Assembly: GCF_012273895.1 (NCBI RefSeq)
Contig: NC_052122.1
Location: 620,001 to 684,000, forward strand
Direction: 5' to 3'
Origin: Zerene cesonia
Lineage: Eukaryota > Arthropoda > Insecta > Lepidoptera > Pieridae
Length of the DNA: 64,000 nucleotides
Position numbers and translations under genes: made by a program. The notes below the pieces were generated by a model. That model did no database searches and was not told the origin of the DNA. It saw nothing but the letters and a program-made list of their open reading frames with translations. This document shows, piece after piece, positions 37,647-50,225 of this stretch (its first letter is position 1; each line of letters begins with the position of its first letter).

Positions 37647-38646
37647 NNNNNNNNNNNNNNNNNNNNNNNNNNNNNNNNNNNNNNNNNNNNNNNNNNNNNN
37701 NNNNNNNNNNNNNNNNNNNNNNNNNNNNNNNNNNNNNNNNNNNNNNNNNNNNNNNNNNNNNNNNNNNNNNNNNNNNNNNNNNNNNNNNNNNNNNNNNNNN
37801 NNNNNNNNNNNNNNNNNNNNNNNNNNNNNNNNNNNNNNNNNNNNNNNNNNNNNNNNNNNNNNNNNNNNNNNNNNNNNNNNNNNNNNNNNNNNNNNNNNNN
37901 NNNNNNNNNNNNNNNNNNNNNNNNNNNNNNNNNNNNNNNNNNNNNNNNNNNNNNNNNNNNNNNNNNNNNNNNNNNNNNNNNNNNNNNNNNNNNNNNNNNN
38001 NNNNNNNNNNNNNNNNNNNNNNNNNNNNNNNNNNNNNNNNNNNNNNNNNNNNNNNNNNNNNNNNNNNNNNNNNNNNNNNNNNNNNNNNNNNNNNNNNNNN
38101 NNNNNNNNNNNNNNNNNNNNNNNNNNNNNNNNNNNNNNNNNNNNNNNNNNNNNNNNNNNNNNNNNNNNNNNNNNNNNNNNNNNNNNNNNNNNNNNNNNNN
38201 NNNNNNNNNNNNNNNNNNNNNNNNNNNNNNNNNNNNNNNNNNNNNNNNNNNNNNNNNNNNNNNNNNNNNNNNNNNNNNNNNNNNNNNNNNNNNNNNNNNN
38301 NNNNNNNNNNNNNNNNNNNNNNNNNNNNNNNNNNNNNNNNNNNNNNNNNNNNNNNNNNNNNNNNNNNNNNNNNNNNNNNNNNNNNNNNNNNNNNNNNNNN
38401 NNNNNNNNNNNNNNNNNNNNNNNNNNNNNNNNNNNNNNNNNNNNNNNNNNNNNNNNNNNNNNNNNNNNNNNNNNNNNNNNNNNNNNNNNNNNNNNNNNNN
38501 NNNNNNNNNNNNNNNNNNNNNNNNNNNNNNNNNNNNNNNNNNNNNNNNNNNNNNNNNNNNNNNNNNNNNNNNNNNNNNNNNNNNNNNNNNNNNNNNNNNN
38601 NNNNNNNNNNNNNNNNNNNNNNNNNNNNNNNNNNNNNNNNNNNNNN
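37647..38646. other. Assembly gap of exactly 1000 N
   Basis: The run is 1000 unknown bases, a typical fixed-length placeholder, so the true distance is unknown. The four long frames that span it are artefacts. Confidence 0.97.
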
Positions 38647-38713
38647 AGTGGGCATACACAGAGAAACTTTTAGATTTTATACTTTAACTAAGGTCTGGCC
38701 CTCACGGGCTCTT
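38647..38713 (-). repeat. Right arm of the inverted repeat flanking the assembly gap
   Basis: Perfect 67-base reverse complement of 37580-37646, adjoining the gap directly. Confidence 0.92.
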
Positions 38714-39057
38714 GCTCTATTACAGCCTTCGGTTTTTTCACTTCCTAGTCTAGGACTTTTTTAATGGTAGTACACTGTAATTCCGTGAGATGTCAGATTG
38801 ACACAAATAATGCAGATTTCAGTAAATATTGTTTTTAAAGAACGCTTTTAACTTTTTAACCGGATGGAGAACAGAGATCGGCATAGCTAGTGTAACTAAA
38901 CCAAAAATATAATGTATATTACATAGGTTTCTAGCTAGCGTTAGGATATTTTCAATATTTTAATACAAACTAAAGTCTCATTTTAGAAAGGGAATGCCCA
39001 GGAATACTTACAAAATAGATAATATTCATATATAACAATATTTTCCTTACAAAATGG
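38714..39057. other. AT-rich non-coding DNA
   Basis: Nothing was recognised. Confidence 0.45.
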
Positions 39058-39262
39058 AGCCGGAGGCCCGTTTCCTTTTCCTCACCCGTCCTAGTCCATT
39101 CCTTCTTTCCAGTCGTTAATCCTTTCCTTTTCCCTTACCCCATAAAAGCGGGCAGCGCATTCGCAGAGGTACTACTTTTGCGAATGTTTATGGACGGTGG
39201 TGATCGCTTACCATCCGGCGAACCACTTACAACTTCACACGCTTCAGAATTAAGTAAAAAAG
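39058..39262 (+). repeat. Dispersed lepidopteran repeat (pyrimidine lead, GCTTACCATCCGG)
   Basis: The phrases 'ccgtttccttttcctcaccc', 'gtcctagtccattccttctt', 'aaaagcgggcagcgcattcg' and 'gatcgcttaccatccggcga' follow the order seen at 27785-28005. It ends in a short A-run. Non-coding. Confidence 0.77.
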
Positions 39263-42200
39263 TTGAATTCATAGTGATCTCAATATCGCCCCATTAGCGA
39301 CACATTCATTTAACTGTATTCATTTGAAAGCCTTCATTATAATATTCATTTCATCGTAATGGAACACGAAACTCCACGTATTTGGTTTTAAAGCGACTAA
39401 AATTAAATAAGTGCTATGCGAGAATCCACTTCTTTCAGCGAAAACTCAAGTTTATTCATTTTACTAAAACATGTTAAAAGTATACTTTCTTAGATGCTTA
39501 TGAATTCCGTTTGACAAGGTTTTGTTTTGAACTCGCGTCGTTTATTGCGAAATGGCAAGATACGCTCCCAGGAGAAAAGAGGACAATATGAAAAATATGA
39601 AGGCTGTAGTATTTTATGTATGTTTATATGATGTATGCTTCGAGTAATATTCCTGCACGTGTAGATTGTTACGATGGAGATATCGAGCGTTTGAAGTTAA
39701 AGCGTACATGTTATTGAAATTATAGGTGAATGTAATTGATTGCGCTGTAACTGTTTGACACTTGAGTGTTTGTTTGTTGGAAATAAAGGCTAATGGAGCT
39801 CGTTTGAGCGCTGATCGATGTGGCAGTATGTTTGCCGGTTATGGTAAAATGTTTTAAGCGAGCAATAAACAAACACAATTATAATTTACTATTCATTTTT
39901 ATCCATGAGGTCAATATGAACGATATGAGCGCAATTTTAGTTACTTCTAGAAAAATCTACCGTTCATCGGAATTGATCCGGACAGCGACTGTTTCGGGTA
40001 TCGAAAATTTCGGTTAAACCGCAGTTCTCTATATTCAAACGTTATTCAGAATTGTGTTAATAACTGTAAATGGTCGTACACAGGATGTTTTCAAGGGATA
40101 TGAATAAGCCGGCATATGTTTTATTCGTAAAATTGAGTTGACGTGTTGAAAAGGCACCATACTCGTATATGAAGAAAAATTAAAGGTACAAATAATCCGG
40201 CATTAACGTCTGGAAGAAACAGGTTTTTTTTCTTCTTTACGTATTCTTTCATATGAAATTTTGGTCAAATTATTTAGCACAAACGTGATTCGGAGAAATG
40301 GGAGCTTATTTAAATACGAATAAGGATAAAATGTATAGAAAAATAATAATTTACGATATAAATTGATGTTACTTGAAAATCCCTTTTTATATTCAAATTG
40401 TTACTTCTCTACTTACATAAAGACGCATATCCATAATAACTCCCTAACAAATTATCTTTTAGCTAATCTTTCATTGAACAATCGTCTGTGAGACTACGTG
40501 CTATGCTACGTGCAATCTCTGCTGTGCTACGTCGTAGCACTTGCCTACGCGATGCGCTACGTGTTGAAATAACTTTAAAAGGAAATGCTGTACAAAATAA
40601 ATTACTTACAGACAGGATCCACTCTGAACATGGTTTTATTTGATTAAACCAACAACTACACAGAGCTCGAGAGAATAGTTTGTTAGTGCTAACTTGAACT
40701 TAACAGTACTAACTTATTTACACTCGGTGTTCTCATTTACTTGCTTATGTTTGATTTTTTTCTCACATATAATAATAATAACGTGTTTCTTTAGTAACAG
40801 TTTTTTAGTATGTCTATGAACGCCGTATGTATTTTTAAAGTATTATTACTAATTATCATATTGAAATGAATCTTAGTTAAATATAAAACGCAGTCTTTGA
40901 AATATTAAGATCAAATTTGATGGATTCAATTTCTCAATAAAGTCGTCAAAATAGTCGGACACCAAATACAATTTGAAATAATTTGTGTTTTTTCATCGTT
41001 TATATAATAAACGACTTAAAATAACTCAGTCTGTATGTCTCTACTTCACGCCTTAACACCGAATATATTTGGATGTAATTTGGTAGATAACATATTGGTA
41101 AACCTCAAAAATTCAGTAACATCCCGGGACTATATTTTATTCGGAAGCCGCGACTAGAAAGCTCGCATGAAAAAACTTATCTCATTCCCAAATTGTTATC
41201 CTTCAATGTATGATACAAATGTAATAACATTTTAATATTATAATACTACGATACATTATTACTAACTATAATATACATCGAGAAAGATCAACTACAAGGG
41301 GAATAAATAACATGTTATCTCTACAATTTAATCTGCAACATTTTTATTAAATACATGTGTATTAAATACATCTTTCATATTACCATATCTTCTAATGCAA
41401 GGATCTGAGAAATATGTATACAAGGTGAGTTGAGTAATATTTTATTTGTAAGCTTCATTTTATTTTCAATATAACAGGAGCTATTTACAGATTCGCCTTA
41501 TTATTAAGAATTTTATTTCTTCACCTCAATTAAATTGTTAAGACATTCACACAACCTTGCATAAGTAAAGATGAATTTTACTCGTAGTAGAAACATTTAA
41601 TCAAATATTTTCTCACAAATGCGTAAACATCATAATTCTGAACGTGTAACAGAACTTTGTCTAAATGTCTACAACAATGTTGATACAATTATAATATAAA
41701 TTTAGAATAAACATCGAAACAAAAGATCACGTATTGCAACAAAGTTTCGCGTCTTTAAAGTACGTTCAAATGTAAACTACACTTAGAAAATGCCTCCCGG
41801 CGTTCTGAAAACATCTAAGCCTTAAGCTCTACGTCAAAGGGGTGTTTATTCTTTGAATACATCTGTATTGTGACCATAATGCGCTTAATCTTGTTTTGTT
41901 GCTCTATTATGCGGTGGTGTTCTTAAATACACAGACAAAACCTTTCACACTAACTATATAAACATTATATTATGTGTCACTTAACAAAAGGAATATCACA
42001 ATATAATTATGCATCTAATATTTACATATTTTAATATTTTATAAGTTAGTTTGTATAAGGAATCCGTTAACTATCTTTAAATGTAAAAAACAAAATAATA
42101 ATGAATAATACATTATTAAATATTTCTTTAACAAATTTATCACGGGTGTAATAACCGAGTTATATAATACATGTGAATATGTTTATATGTTACCATGTTT

Positions 42201-42295
42201 GTTATGTACATTAAAAATAATTCTATATACATAATGTCCAAGCCTAAAAACCATTAAAAAAGTCAATCCATATATGTATTCAAACGGATAACCGG
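39263..42295. other. AT-rich non-coding DNA with minor repeats
   Basis: A cluster of GCTACGTG-like octamers lies at 40493-40563. A diverged dispersed repeat is likely at about 41020-41180 ('cagtctgtatgtctctactt', 'acatcccgggactatatttt'). The 65-codon frame at 39820-40017 has no recognisable features. Confidence 0.42.
41020..41180 (+). repeat. Diverged dispersed repeat
   Basis: The phrases 'cacgccttaacaccgaatat', 'aatttggtagataacatatt' and 'attcggaagccgcgactaga' suggest a worn copy related in structure to 44164-44403. The family is uncertain. Confidence 0.4.
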
Positions 42296-42410
42296 ACGAT
42301 CACGTGGCGGGCAGTGCAGAAGCTGGTGTGACGTCACGTCGCGGGGGGCTGCCCTATTTAGCCCGGGCTACAGTAGGACCGCGTCCCCGATTTTAGAGAC
42401 CCTAATAAGG
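42296..42410. promoter_or_regulatory. GC-rich block with E-box and CRE motifs
   Basis: In an AT-rich background this short GC-rich block holds an E-box CACGTG (42301-42306), a CRE TGACGTCA (42329-42336), a TATA-like CTATTTA (42354-42360) and a 12-bp palindrome TAGCCCGGGCTA (42359-42370). It could be an enhancer or a small promoter. No convincing exon adjoins it and the direction cannot be set. Confidence 0.38.
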
Positions 42411-43858
42411 GATTGCTTTGATAACGTACGTTGACGTGTAGTGGTAAGAGATTGGTTTGGTTACATTACCTTGTTTTTAGTAATCTTTGGACTTGGATAC
42501 GCGAAGCTTAAGACAAATTTAAACTGGTTTGTAGTGGTTTTAAATATCAAAGAAGGGTGTAAATAAACAAGTGGTTATATTTTACACTAAGTAGTCTATA
42601 AAATGACACATTAAATGTCATACAATAAAAAGCGAAATGCATTAACCATTAACCACTACAAAAGTAGAGATAATGCTTTAATTTTTTTTTAATTTACCAT
42701 TATAACTGTTAGATATATATGTTATTTAAAGGTCTTCATCGAATTGTATTGACATTTTTTTAATAAATGAAAAAATTATGTAATTCATTAAAAACATTTA
42801 TTGAAATGTACTTGACTTAAGAAAATAATTGAATACAATATGAACGAATATAGTTATCGCAAATATACATCGTTGTAGAATCTTAATTTTTGCTGAGCTC
42901 CCGTTAATTTTTGAACATAGAAATAACACGTGTATTTTGGTAGAAGACCTATTTTCCATTTACAAGACAAGTAATTTTGTAAACTTTGGGATATCTTCGC
43001 AACTGTCTGCCCTAATATTTTAGCGCATGCGCATTGAACAGACTATCTCATATAAATTGTAAATTTTGTATACGTTATGCTTTACTGCCTCAAATTTGTA
43101 GCTTATGGTTCTAGGGAGGAGGCAAAGTGAAATATATATCAATGTTTATTTTATAATGAATATTTTTTTATTATAATGTTAATTTTCTATTCTTCCCAAT
43201 TAAACTCGAAGCTACGTCTCTGATATGGATACAATTACAACAGTACATAACCACATAAGGGCCTACACGCGTCGTGAAATTATATACCGTTGAGTCAAAA
43301 CAAAACTCCTTGTAAAATTAATAACTGACCCTTACAAACATTTAAATACAAAATAATCTATATCTGTTATACGTTACCATCTTAGTTGTTAGTAAAAAAC
43401 ACACTAGATACATTTTATCACAAGAACAAATCTGTAAGGGAATTGAAATATGTATGGATAGAGCTTACAAACACATATTATTGATTTTTAGTCGTTAATC
43501 TCCTTCCATCCAATCCAGTAATCTATTTTCTGCGAGTGAAGTGAACACTAATGAGACCCGTCACAAATGATATTGCAATCAGTGACGTTTGCACTGGTAC
43601 GATTATGTAATTTGAATCTTGTTGTTATTTACATTAAATCACTTTTACATTGAACCAAGCTATGAACTTGATCTAATCAAATAATTTCTATTTTCTATAT
43701 TTAAACTACTGATTGCTAATGTACTCCGTCTTCGAAGATGTTTATTTTGTATCCTTCAAATTTCAATAGGTTTTATCCTAATCCATGCGGAGACAAATCC
43801 AACGAATCAATAATAGTCAATAGTTCAGTTATTCTTGAGTTATAACATGATTTTAATT
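42411..43858. other. AT-rich non-coding DNA
   Basis: Nothing was recognised. Confidence 0.45.
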
Positions 43859-44022
43859 CATTCTCCGACTTCGAACGTGGTACAAATATAGCCTATGTCA
43901 CTCAATTAAGTTGCAGCTTTCTAATGGTGAAAAAATTTTTCAAATCCGTAAAGCAGTTTTTGTGTGAAACCGTTACAAACATACAAAAGTACAAAAGTTT
44001 CCACTTTATAATATTTGTGTTG
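43859..44022 (+). repeat. SINE-like repeat related to 15722-15886
   Basis: The phrases 'cattctccgacttcgaacgt', 'ggtacaaatatagcctatgt', 'cactcaattaagttgcagct' and 'tctaatggtgaaaaaatttt' are followed by a TTTATAATATTTGTG end. The CTAG head is lost. Confidence 0.77.
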
Positions 44023-44163
44023 ATGGATGAGTGAATAAAATGCAATGTTATTTTTTCCTTCTCTGCTCACGGCTGCGACCGCATTGTGGAAGGGAATTCG
44101 CATGAGAATGAAATGTCTTACCGCGATAAAAACTAATGTTACTCTCTAGTCGATAAAAAACAC

Positions 44164-44403
44164 TGGTGACTGACTCACTGATCTATCAATGCACAGCCTA
44201 AACTACTGCACCAATTGAACCGATATTGTGCAGGCGCATATCTACTATAATGTATCTAGGCATCCGCTAAGAAAGGATTTTGATAAAGGCTACTTTCAAG
44301 GGGATAAAATAGGGTCTAAAAGACATTTGTTTGGTTTTTAGTTATAACATTAAACACGTGAAATTTGACAAACACACTTTCGCATTTATAATATTAATAA
44401 AGA
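44164..44403 (+). repeat. Dispersed repeat (CTGATCTATCAATGCACAGC...TTTATAATATTAATA)
   Basis: The phrases 'gatctatcaatgcacagcct', 'aaactactgcaccaattgaa', 'aggcatccgctaagaaagga', 'aaggggataaaatagggtct' and the terminal 'cacactttcgcatttataat' are a recognisable lepidopteran unit. Non-coding. Confidence 0.75.
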
Positions 44404-47400
44404 TTGCTGAGAGAGCAAACGACAACGAGGGTGTAGGAAAAGATTTATTTTTTAAACCACTTTAATTTTGTGATACATGTATCCCCGGGGATGGCTAACA
44501 CCCCATATTCTAAAATGTGCCTTATAGCAATTACCTACAATATACAAAACTAGTTATATCAATCGCCTGAAAAACGGAATTATCGTACTAAAAAAAGCCA
44601 CGATCCTTCGTACTTCCTCCCTATCTGCATACATAGGTAATGTTTTCTAAAATATAAAGGATATATCTCTAACATCCACTGGTAGGTATCCATAGTAGTA
44701 ATACTACATAAAAAAAGTTACGCTCGGAAGTGTTGCTTAACAGTAACCAATTATACCTACGAAGTTGCAGTTATGCATCGAGCATAAAGTTTTTGAAATT
44801 CAACCTTATGCGAGCTATTTAAAGTTGTTTTTGTAAAAACGCTAAACGTGGGTGATACGAACTGACTTTGATTTAGCGCGTAATGCGCTCATTTTATGCG
44901 GTTGAAACGTTGAACGTGCAACTTGGGTTTTATCAACCAAATATCAACAACCAGTGTAGCATCACGTTATTCAAATCAACTTTTTAATAAAAGCAATCGT
45001 ATATTACGAATTTTAATTTGAAAATAATTCAAACAAATTCCGAATAACGTTGGTTAGAACAAATATTATGGCTTTGTACAATTTTAATACCGAATAGTTA
45101 AAAGGCTCGTTTATTTTCAACTTCGTAATATGAAACTTTTATGTATATTTGCTTGTGTGAAAGTTTGAAATTTATTAGTTTCATACTTTAATTTTGCGAT
45201 CAGATATTCTGTTTGTATTGTCTTGATACATTCATAGTTTGTATGGTCTTAGTTTAAGCGATGTTACATATATGATACACATAGATATTATGTGAGGGTG
45301 TGGCTCCTTCCTTGTAGAATTTCACACCGAAACTTGATAATCAGAATTGGTACGTCACATTTTCACTGAAAATGTTTGGGTTGGAATACTTTCTGTAACG
45401 TCTTGGTAATAAAATGCATTTCTTAATATGTGACTAGAGAGGGATATATATAGTTCAATGAGTTGTTTGATAATATATTTTCTATTCAATCCAAATACTA
45501 ATATTAATTTATTTCACAACATTTCGAAATTTACAATATTTATTGATATTTTTAAGTGCAAATTGCATTTGAAAACAATCAAGCGCAAAACCTGAATTAT
45601 CATTTATATTTTATTTCTATATGACGCTTAAATTTTATAAAGAAATTTACTTTTTTATTTTAATAGATATAAAATCCTACAGTCCAATAAATGACATGGG
45701 GTGGGATTAACTGTATACTTTATTATATCCTGGTGAAGCACGCTAATCCAACAGTGTTTGTGTGTGTGGTCAGTACATGTGTGCGTAGATCCGCATAGAA
45801 GATCTGCATTTGTGACCGTCCAATATTTTTCCTCTTACAATGAGTTCCTGTTAACTTTCAATAAAAAATCACAGGCTGATACGCAGAAACTAATTACGTA
45901 AACGTTTCGAAGGATGTGCAATGAAGTAACGACTTAACGAGGCTTAAGAATGATATCATTACAATTACCTGGTCGAAATTTGGGTAAGGCCGCCTTCCTC
46001 CGATCGATATGTCCAAATGAGCTATCTCCCTCGCACTACGGGAATTGCTCTCTTTTATTTCCTGTTTCGGAAGGCTTTACGAATGTCGTCCGCACAAGTT
46101 ACGTTTCCTTGCGTTATTTCGATGCGTCCTTTTTTCTTTTAAGCTTGAGCGAAAATGTTTGATGACGTAGATTCGAGTGGCTTGGACGCCTCTTGTCGAT
46201 GGAATAACAGTACCAACGCATTTATAAAAATATTTGCAGATTTTATGTTAATAACGATGAAATATGTAATACTTAAAATATATCCTTTATACACATATTT
46301 ATATAATTTCTCTCGACACTTAACGAATTGTATAAAAACTTATAAATTAAAGATCCACAAACCCTCATGGGGTGTGGTAGCCATAAGAATATATTTAACC
46401 CAAATTTAGAATTTCCATTTCATATATGACTATCTTCTGCGCCATAAAGTAAAAGATTAATTACGTATTATTCGCAGTTTGATGCCGCATTCTCATTCTG
46501 TTAAAGATCCGCTCAGTCACGTAAATGCCGCAGCGTTGCTTTGGGCGCGTGTCGGTAAATTTACACATCTTTGCAGCTACAAGCATGCGTAGTACATACA
46601 CGTGTAGGCTCTCTCACTTGTTTTGTGCTAACGTCTTATTCATTTATTTGTTTCATCGTGGATTGTAGGATAAAACAGTTACAAGAGCCTTTGACAATTT
46701 GCTAATTAGTTTTCTGTAAAATACAATATTGCTTTATTCGATTGGCGAGTGATTTCAGATTAAGCGTTGAGACTTGATGTTTCAATAGGATTGCTTTTTT
46801 GTTATTAATGAAAGTGCTTGTTTTTATAATGCATTAGAATTAAGAAAGATAGAAAATTATAAACGTGTTGTATTTCGGGACGTTACCCAAAATTTTTCGC
46901 GTAGGTATACCAGCATATACTGCAGTACTCTGCCTAATTAGAGAGAAGTTCTATATAACTATATAGTACAAAATGGGGCACTACATGTTCGTCTTTAACA
47001 TAAACCTTCATATTGTAAACGTGACAAATTTTATGTTATAAACTGCTCTCTTATGTCAGCTTACACATGTCGTCACAGGACTCCAATCACAGCACTTTAA
47101 CAACAAAAATGAAGTTTTGTAAGCCGCGTATATTATTTATCGGACCAATACAGATTCCGCGGCTTTATCCAGTCTATTGTACGATAAAATTGCATTTGTT
47201 CCTATACAATAGGTCGCACTGGTTTCCACTCGCCTGGATAATGCATCGTGTTTATCGATCACGCCTGTACTGTTTTTTCGAATGTTTTCGTTTGACGCAA
47301 AGTTGATCACAGGAATGATAACGTAATCCGTGCGGGCCCATAAGCTATTGCGAAAGTGTTTACACATTTAAAACGGTTAATAGAAATAGAGATTGAAATT

Positions 47401-48411
47401 AATAATTATATAGCTAATGCGATGCAAAACAGTTTCTTGTTGTTATATTACTAGAGAAATGTTATTTTATGTATTACAAGGAAACGTTTGTTCGCTTAAA
47501 CGACTGTTCTTGTAGTAGATCTTTTGGGATCTTAAGTATCTTTTCGTCTGACCTTTATAAATTACTGTTGAATTTGTTGAGTTTATCGTCTATTCCATTT
47601 CACTTTGATCCAAAAATCCTCTTTCAAATTCGCAATGGTCTAGCTAAAGTATTGTTAGTCACATGCTCTCGTCCTTGCACATTGTAGCGAAAATATCGTA
47701 GTAGGTATTTGTATTTATTTTCTATTTCGATAGACCAATGTGAAGAATCTATTGGGCTCAAAACATTTTATTTTGTATATTCTTTTGTAACTATAGAAAC
47801 GATTCTATGTGGATGAGCATCGATAGTAACATTTTATTCACATAGTTATAGTATCGCGAAAACAAATTTTCTAAATAAGTTTTTCGTATGATTTATTTTA
47901 TAAGAGTAGTAAAAAATTGCCTACATATCAATACTATTTTTATTCACTTGTACAAGTATGTACTATCCCTGTACCAATGCATTTGGTTGCAACGTAGCGA
48001 AAATTTTGCGAAAGATAGCTCATATACCTCTGTTATTGACCTGACCGAATTTCCTTACTGGCGGTGAATCTCAACCTAGCCTTACTAAAGACGTATGCGA
48101 TATTATAACTTACGAGTATATCAAGCGTCTTTCGTAGTTACGCTAAAAAAAATTAACGATAAAAACGTTAATATTTATTTAGGGAACTGTAATTAATAGT
48201 TAACTTTTGTCAATGATCACGAAACACAATTGTTACCGGCGTAAACTGCCTTTAAAAAACCTTATGTATCATTGATATATTTACGTCCCCTGAGTTCACA
48301 ATTCAACCCTATCAAACCGCAATGCGACGTAAGTTTAAAAATATGTATTATATTTTTATATTCTGCAAGTTAAAAAATCTTTACAGTGATTAATGAATAT
48401 ACTATTCAATA
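44404..48411. other. AT-rich non-coding DNA
   Basis: Several short frames (45950-46162, 46155-46409, 47067-47306, 47469-47687) show no domain, no repeat similarity and no splice context. No structural element stood out. Confidence 0.42.
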
Positions 48412-48447
48412 CTAGCGGTCCACCCTGGCTTTACGTGTGGTTCGTTT
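48412..48447 (+). repeat. 5' scrap of a CTAGCGGTCCGCCCCGGC-family SINE
   Basis: The segment CTAGCGGTCCACCCTGGCTT then 'tacgtgtggt' precedes a T-run. The remainder of the element is missing. Confidence 0.6.
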
Positions 48448-49679
48448 TTTTTTTTGTCCATTATAACACTCCAACAAAAACGTTTACAAAAAAAATGCCG
48501 CATTGATAGAGTCGTTCTTGATTTTTAGCTCTAATAATAAGTTTCGGAAATCGATTTTTATAAACATATATAGATCATATAGAAGCCCTCGAATGCATTT
48601 CTTTTTGATTAAAAAATAAAACCACTAAAACAACTGAACGAATCCAAAGAACTCTATCGACTAATTGTCACACCTAAAGCACCTAGTTTCTTTATGACTA
48701 GAAAGCGGAGGTCTGTCACATATAACCTTGTACCACTTATCTGAAAATAGGCCGAAAAACAACGTGAGACACATGAATAAAGCACTTCATACCTAAAAAT
48801 AAGTCTATTGAAGGCATTACGGCTATAAAGGGCGTCAGTGCCAATTTACATTTTAAATGACGTTCAAAAATTTGAAGTGCAGGGCTACGAAGTTCAGCTA
48901 TACCTTTAAATATTTAAGCCTGAAGGTCAGTTTACATCGAACCTGCCTATTGAGGTAGTGAATATCAACTGATTTACTAATGGCGTGCATTGAATTAACT
49001 GTCAGCTGAGTAGCATTGCAGCTTGCATTACGAAACTCTATTAAATTGCAACCCTACACTATACTGTTTATCAAATTTAATTAAACACGTGATCATATGA
49101 CCGTTGATTCATTATGTATATTCAATAATAAATTGATTCTGTTTAACTTTACTGTGAATGTGTTTATTATTGTCCTCTAGTTTATTTTAAGGATAATAAA
49201 ATTGGGCGTAGTGCAATACGGTATCACTAAAATTATATCACAGAGACGGTTAAAGAAACAAATTGTGTATGGTTGAACAGTTTCCCTCCGCAGGCTTGTG
49301 CAGAGTGCACCTTATTGTTGACCATACAATTTTCCTTTCTGCATCTCATCTCTATTATTTTCATGTAACAGAGCAAGTTTTCTTAGATCTTACTCAAAAT
49401 GTTTCAATAAATTCTTGACGACGCAAGCTACCCATAGACAGAGATTTGTGCACTCTTATTTTTCGTACGGATTAAAAAAAAACGTATAATATTATATGTA
49501 GAGTCACAATATATACATTTGAAAGCTGACATTAAAACATTATTTCTGTATATTTTTATACTTTTCATATTAGCAACTAACCGTATCAAATTTTTAGATT
49601 GATGCAAGTGTTAAAAATTATTTTTAATAATAAATTAAACTGCCTTCAAATTGTTAGAGAAATAGATGACATTTTAATG
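48448..49679. other. AT-rich non-coding DNA
   Basis: Nothing was recognised. Confidence 0.45.
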
Positions 49680-49775
49680 AGAATACACGGAAGGCACCAG
49701 CTTTGAAATAATATAAAAATCGTGACATCACAAAAATATAGTCGAATGGAGTCCTTTTTTGAAGTCGGTTGAACA
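49680..49775 (+). repeat. Retroelement-like fragment ending TTTTGAAGTCGGTT
   Basis: The end 'gagtccttttttgaagtcgg' is the terminal block of a dispersed family. The interior is weakly conserved. Confidence 0.45.
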
Positions 49776-50079
49776 CTTATTAACAAAACGAAATAAACTT
49801 CGTGTTACCATCCAACCGGTCAAAAGTTATTAATTTCGTTACAACCATTGCTACATCAAATATGTATGTAATATAATAATATATGAAGCACAGTTGGGCC
49901 GTAATAAAAGTCTAGTCGAGTTTTCCGCACCCCCAGGGATCCTGCGGTCTGACAGCGAAACCTAGCCAATCGGTCAACGCAAAGCCTATTCTCATATCGC
50001 TCCCAAATAGAGGCGAATAAATTCAACATACTATATAAATAATTCTTTTCTATTAAAAAGGTCGAAGACGTCCCTAGGC

Positions 50080-50225
50080 GAAAGGCTATAAAATGGGACC
50101 AAATTACAAAAATTTTCCTATCGAACACAAGATCACGCCAATCGCTTTCAATCGAGTTATAGAGTAAAAAAAAACAAAAATTACAGTCGAAAAGAACAAA
50201 GGAATTTCGCAACCTCCTTTGTTTT
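50080..50225 (+). repeat. Retroelement 3'-region-like repeat (AAAATGGGACC...ATCACGCCAAT)
   Basis: The phrases 'aaaatgggaccaaattacaa', 'ttcctatcgaacacaagatc' and 'acgccaatcgctttcaatcg' align with the copy at 61125-61300. The 118-codon minus-strand frame at 49856-50212 covers this repeat and is unlikely to be a gene. Confidence 0.58.

Noticed and set aside
37571..38764. Four long frames of 349-376 codons spanning the gap
   Set aside because: They consist almost entirely of unknown residues from the 1000-N run; only the inverted-repeat edges are real sequence.
49856..50212. 118-codon minus-strand frame
   Set aside because: It runs over a dispersed retroelement tail (50080-50225) and has no recognisable domain.
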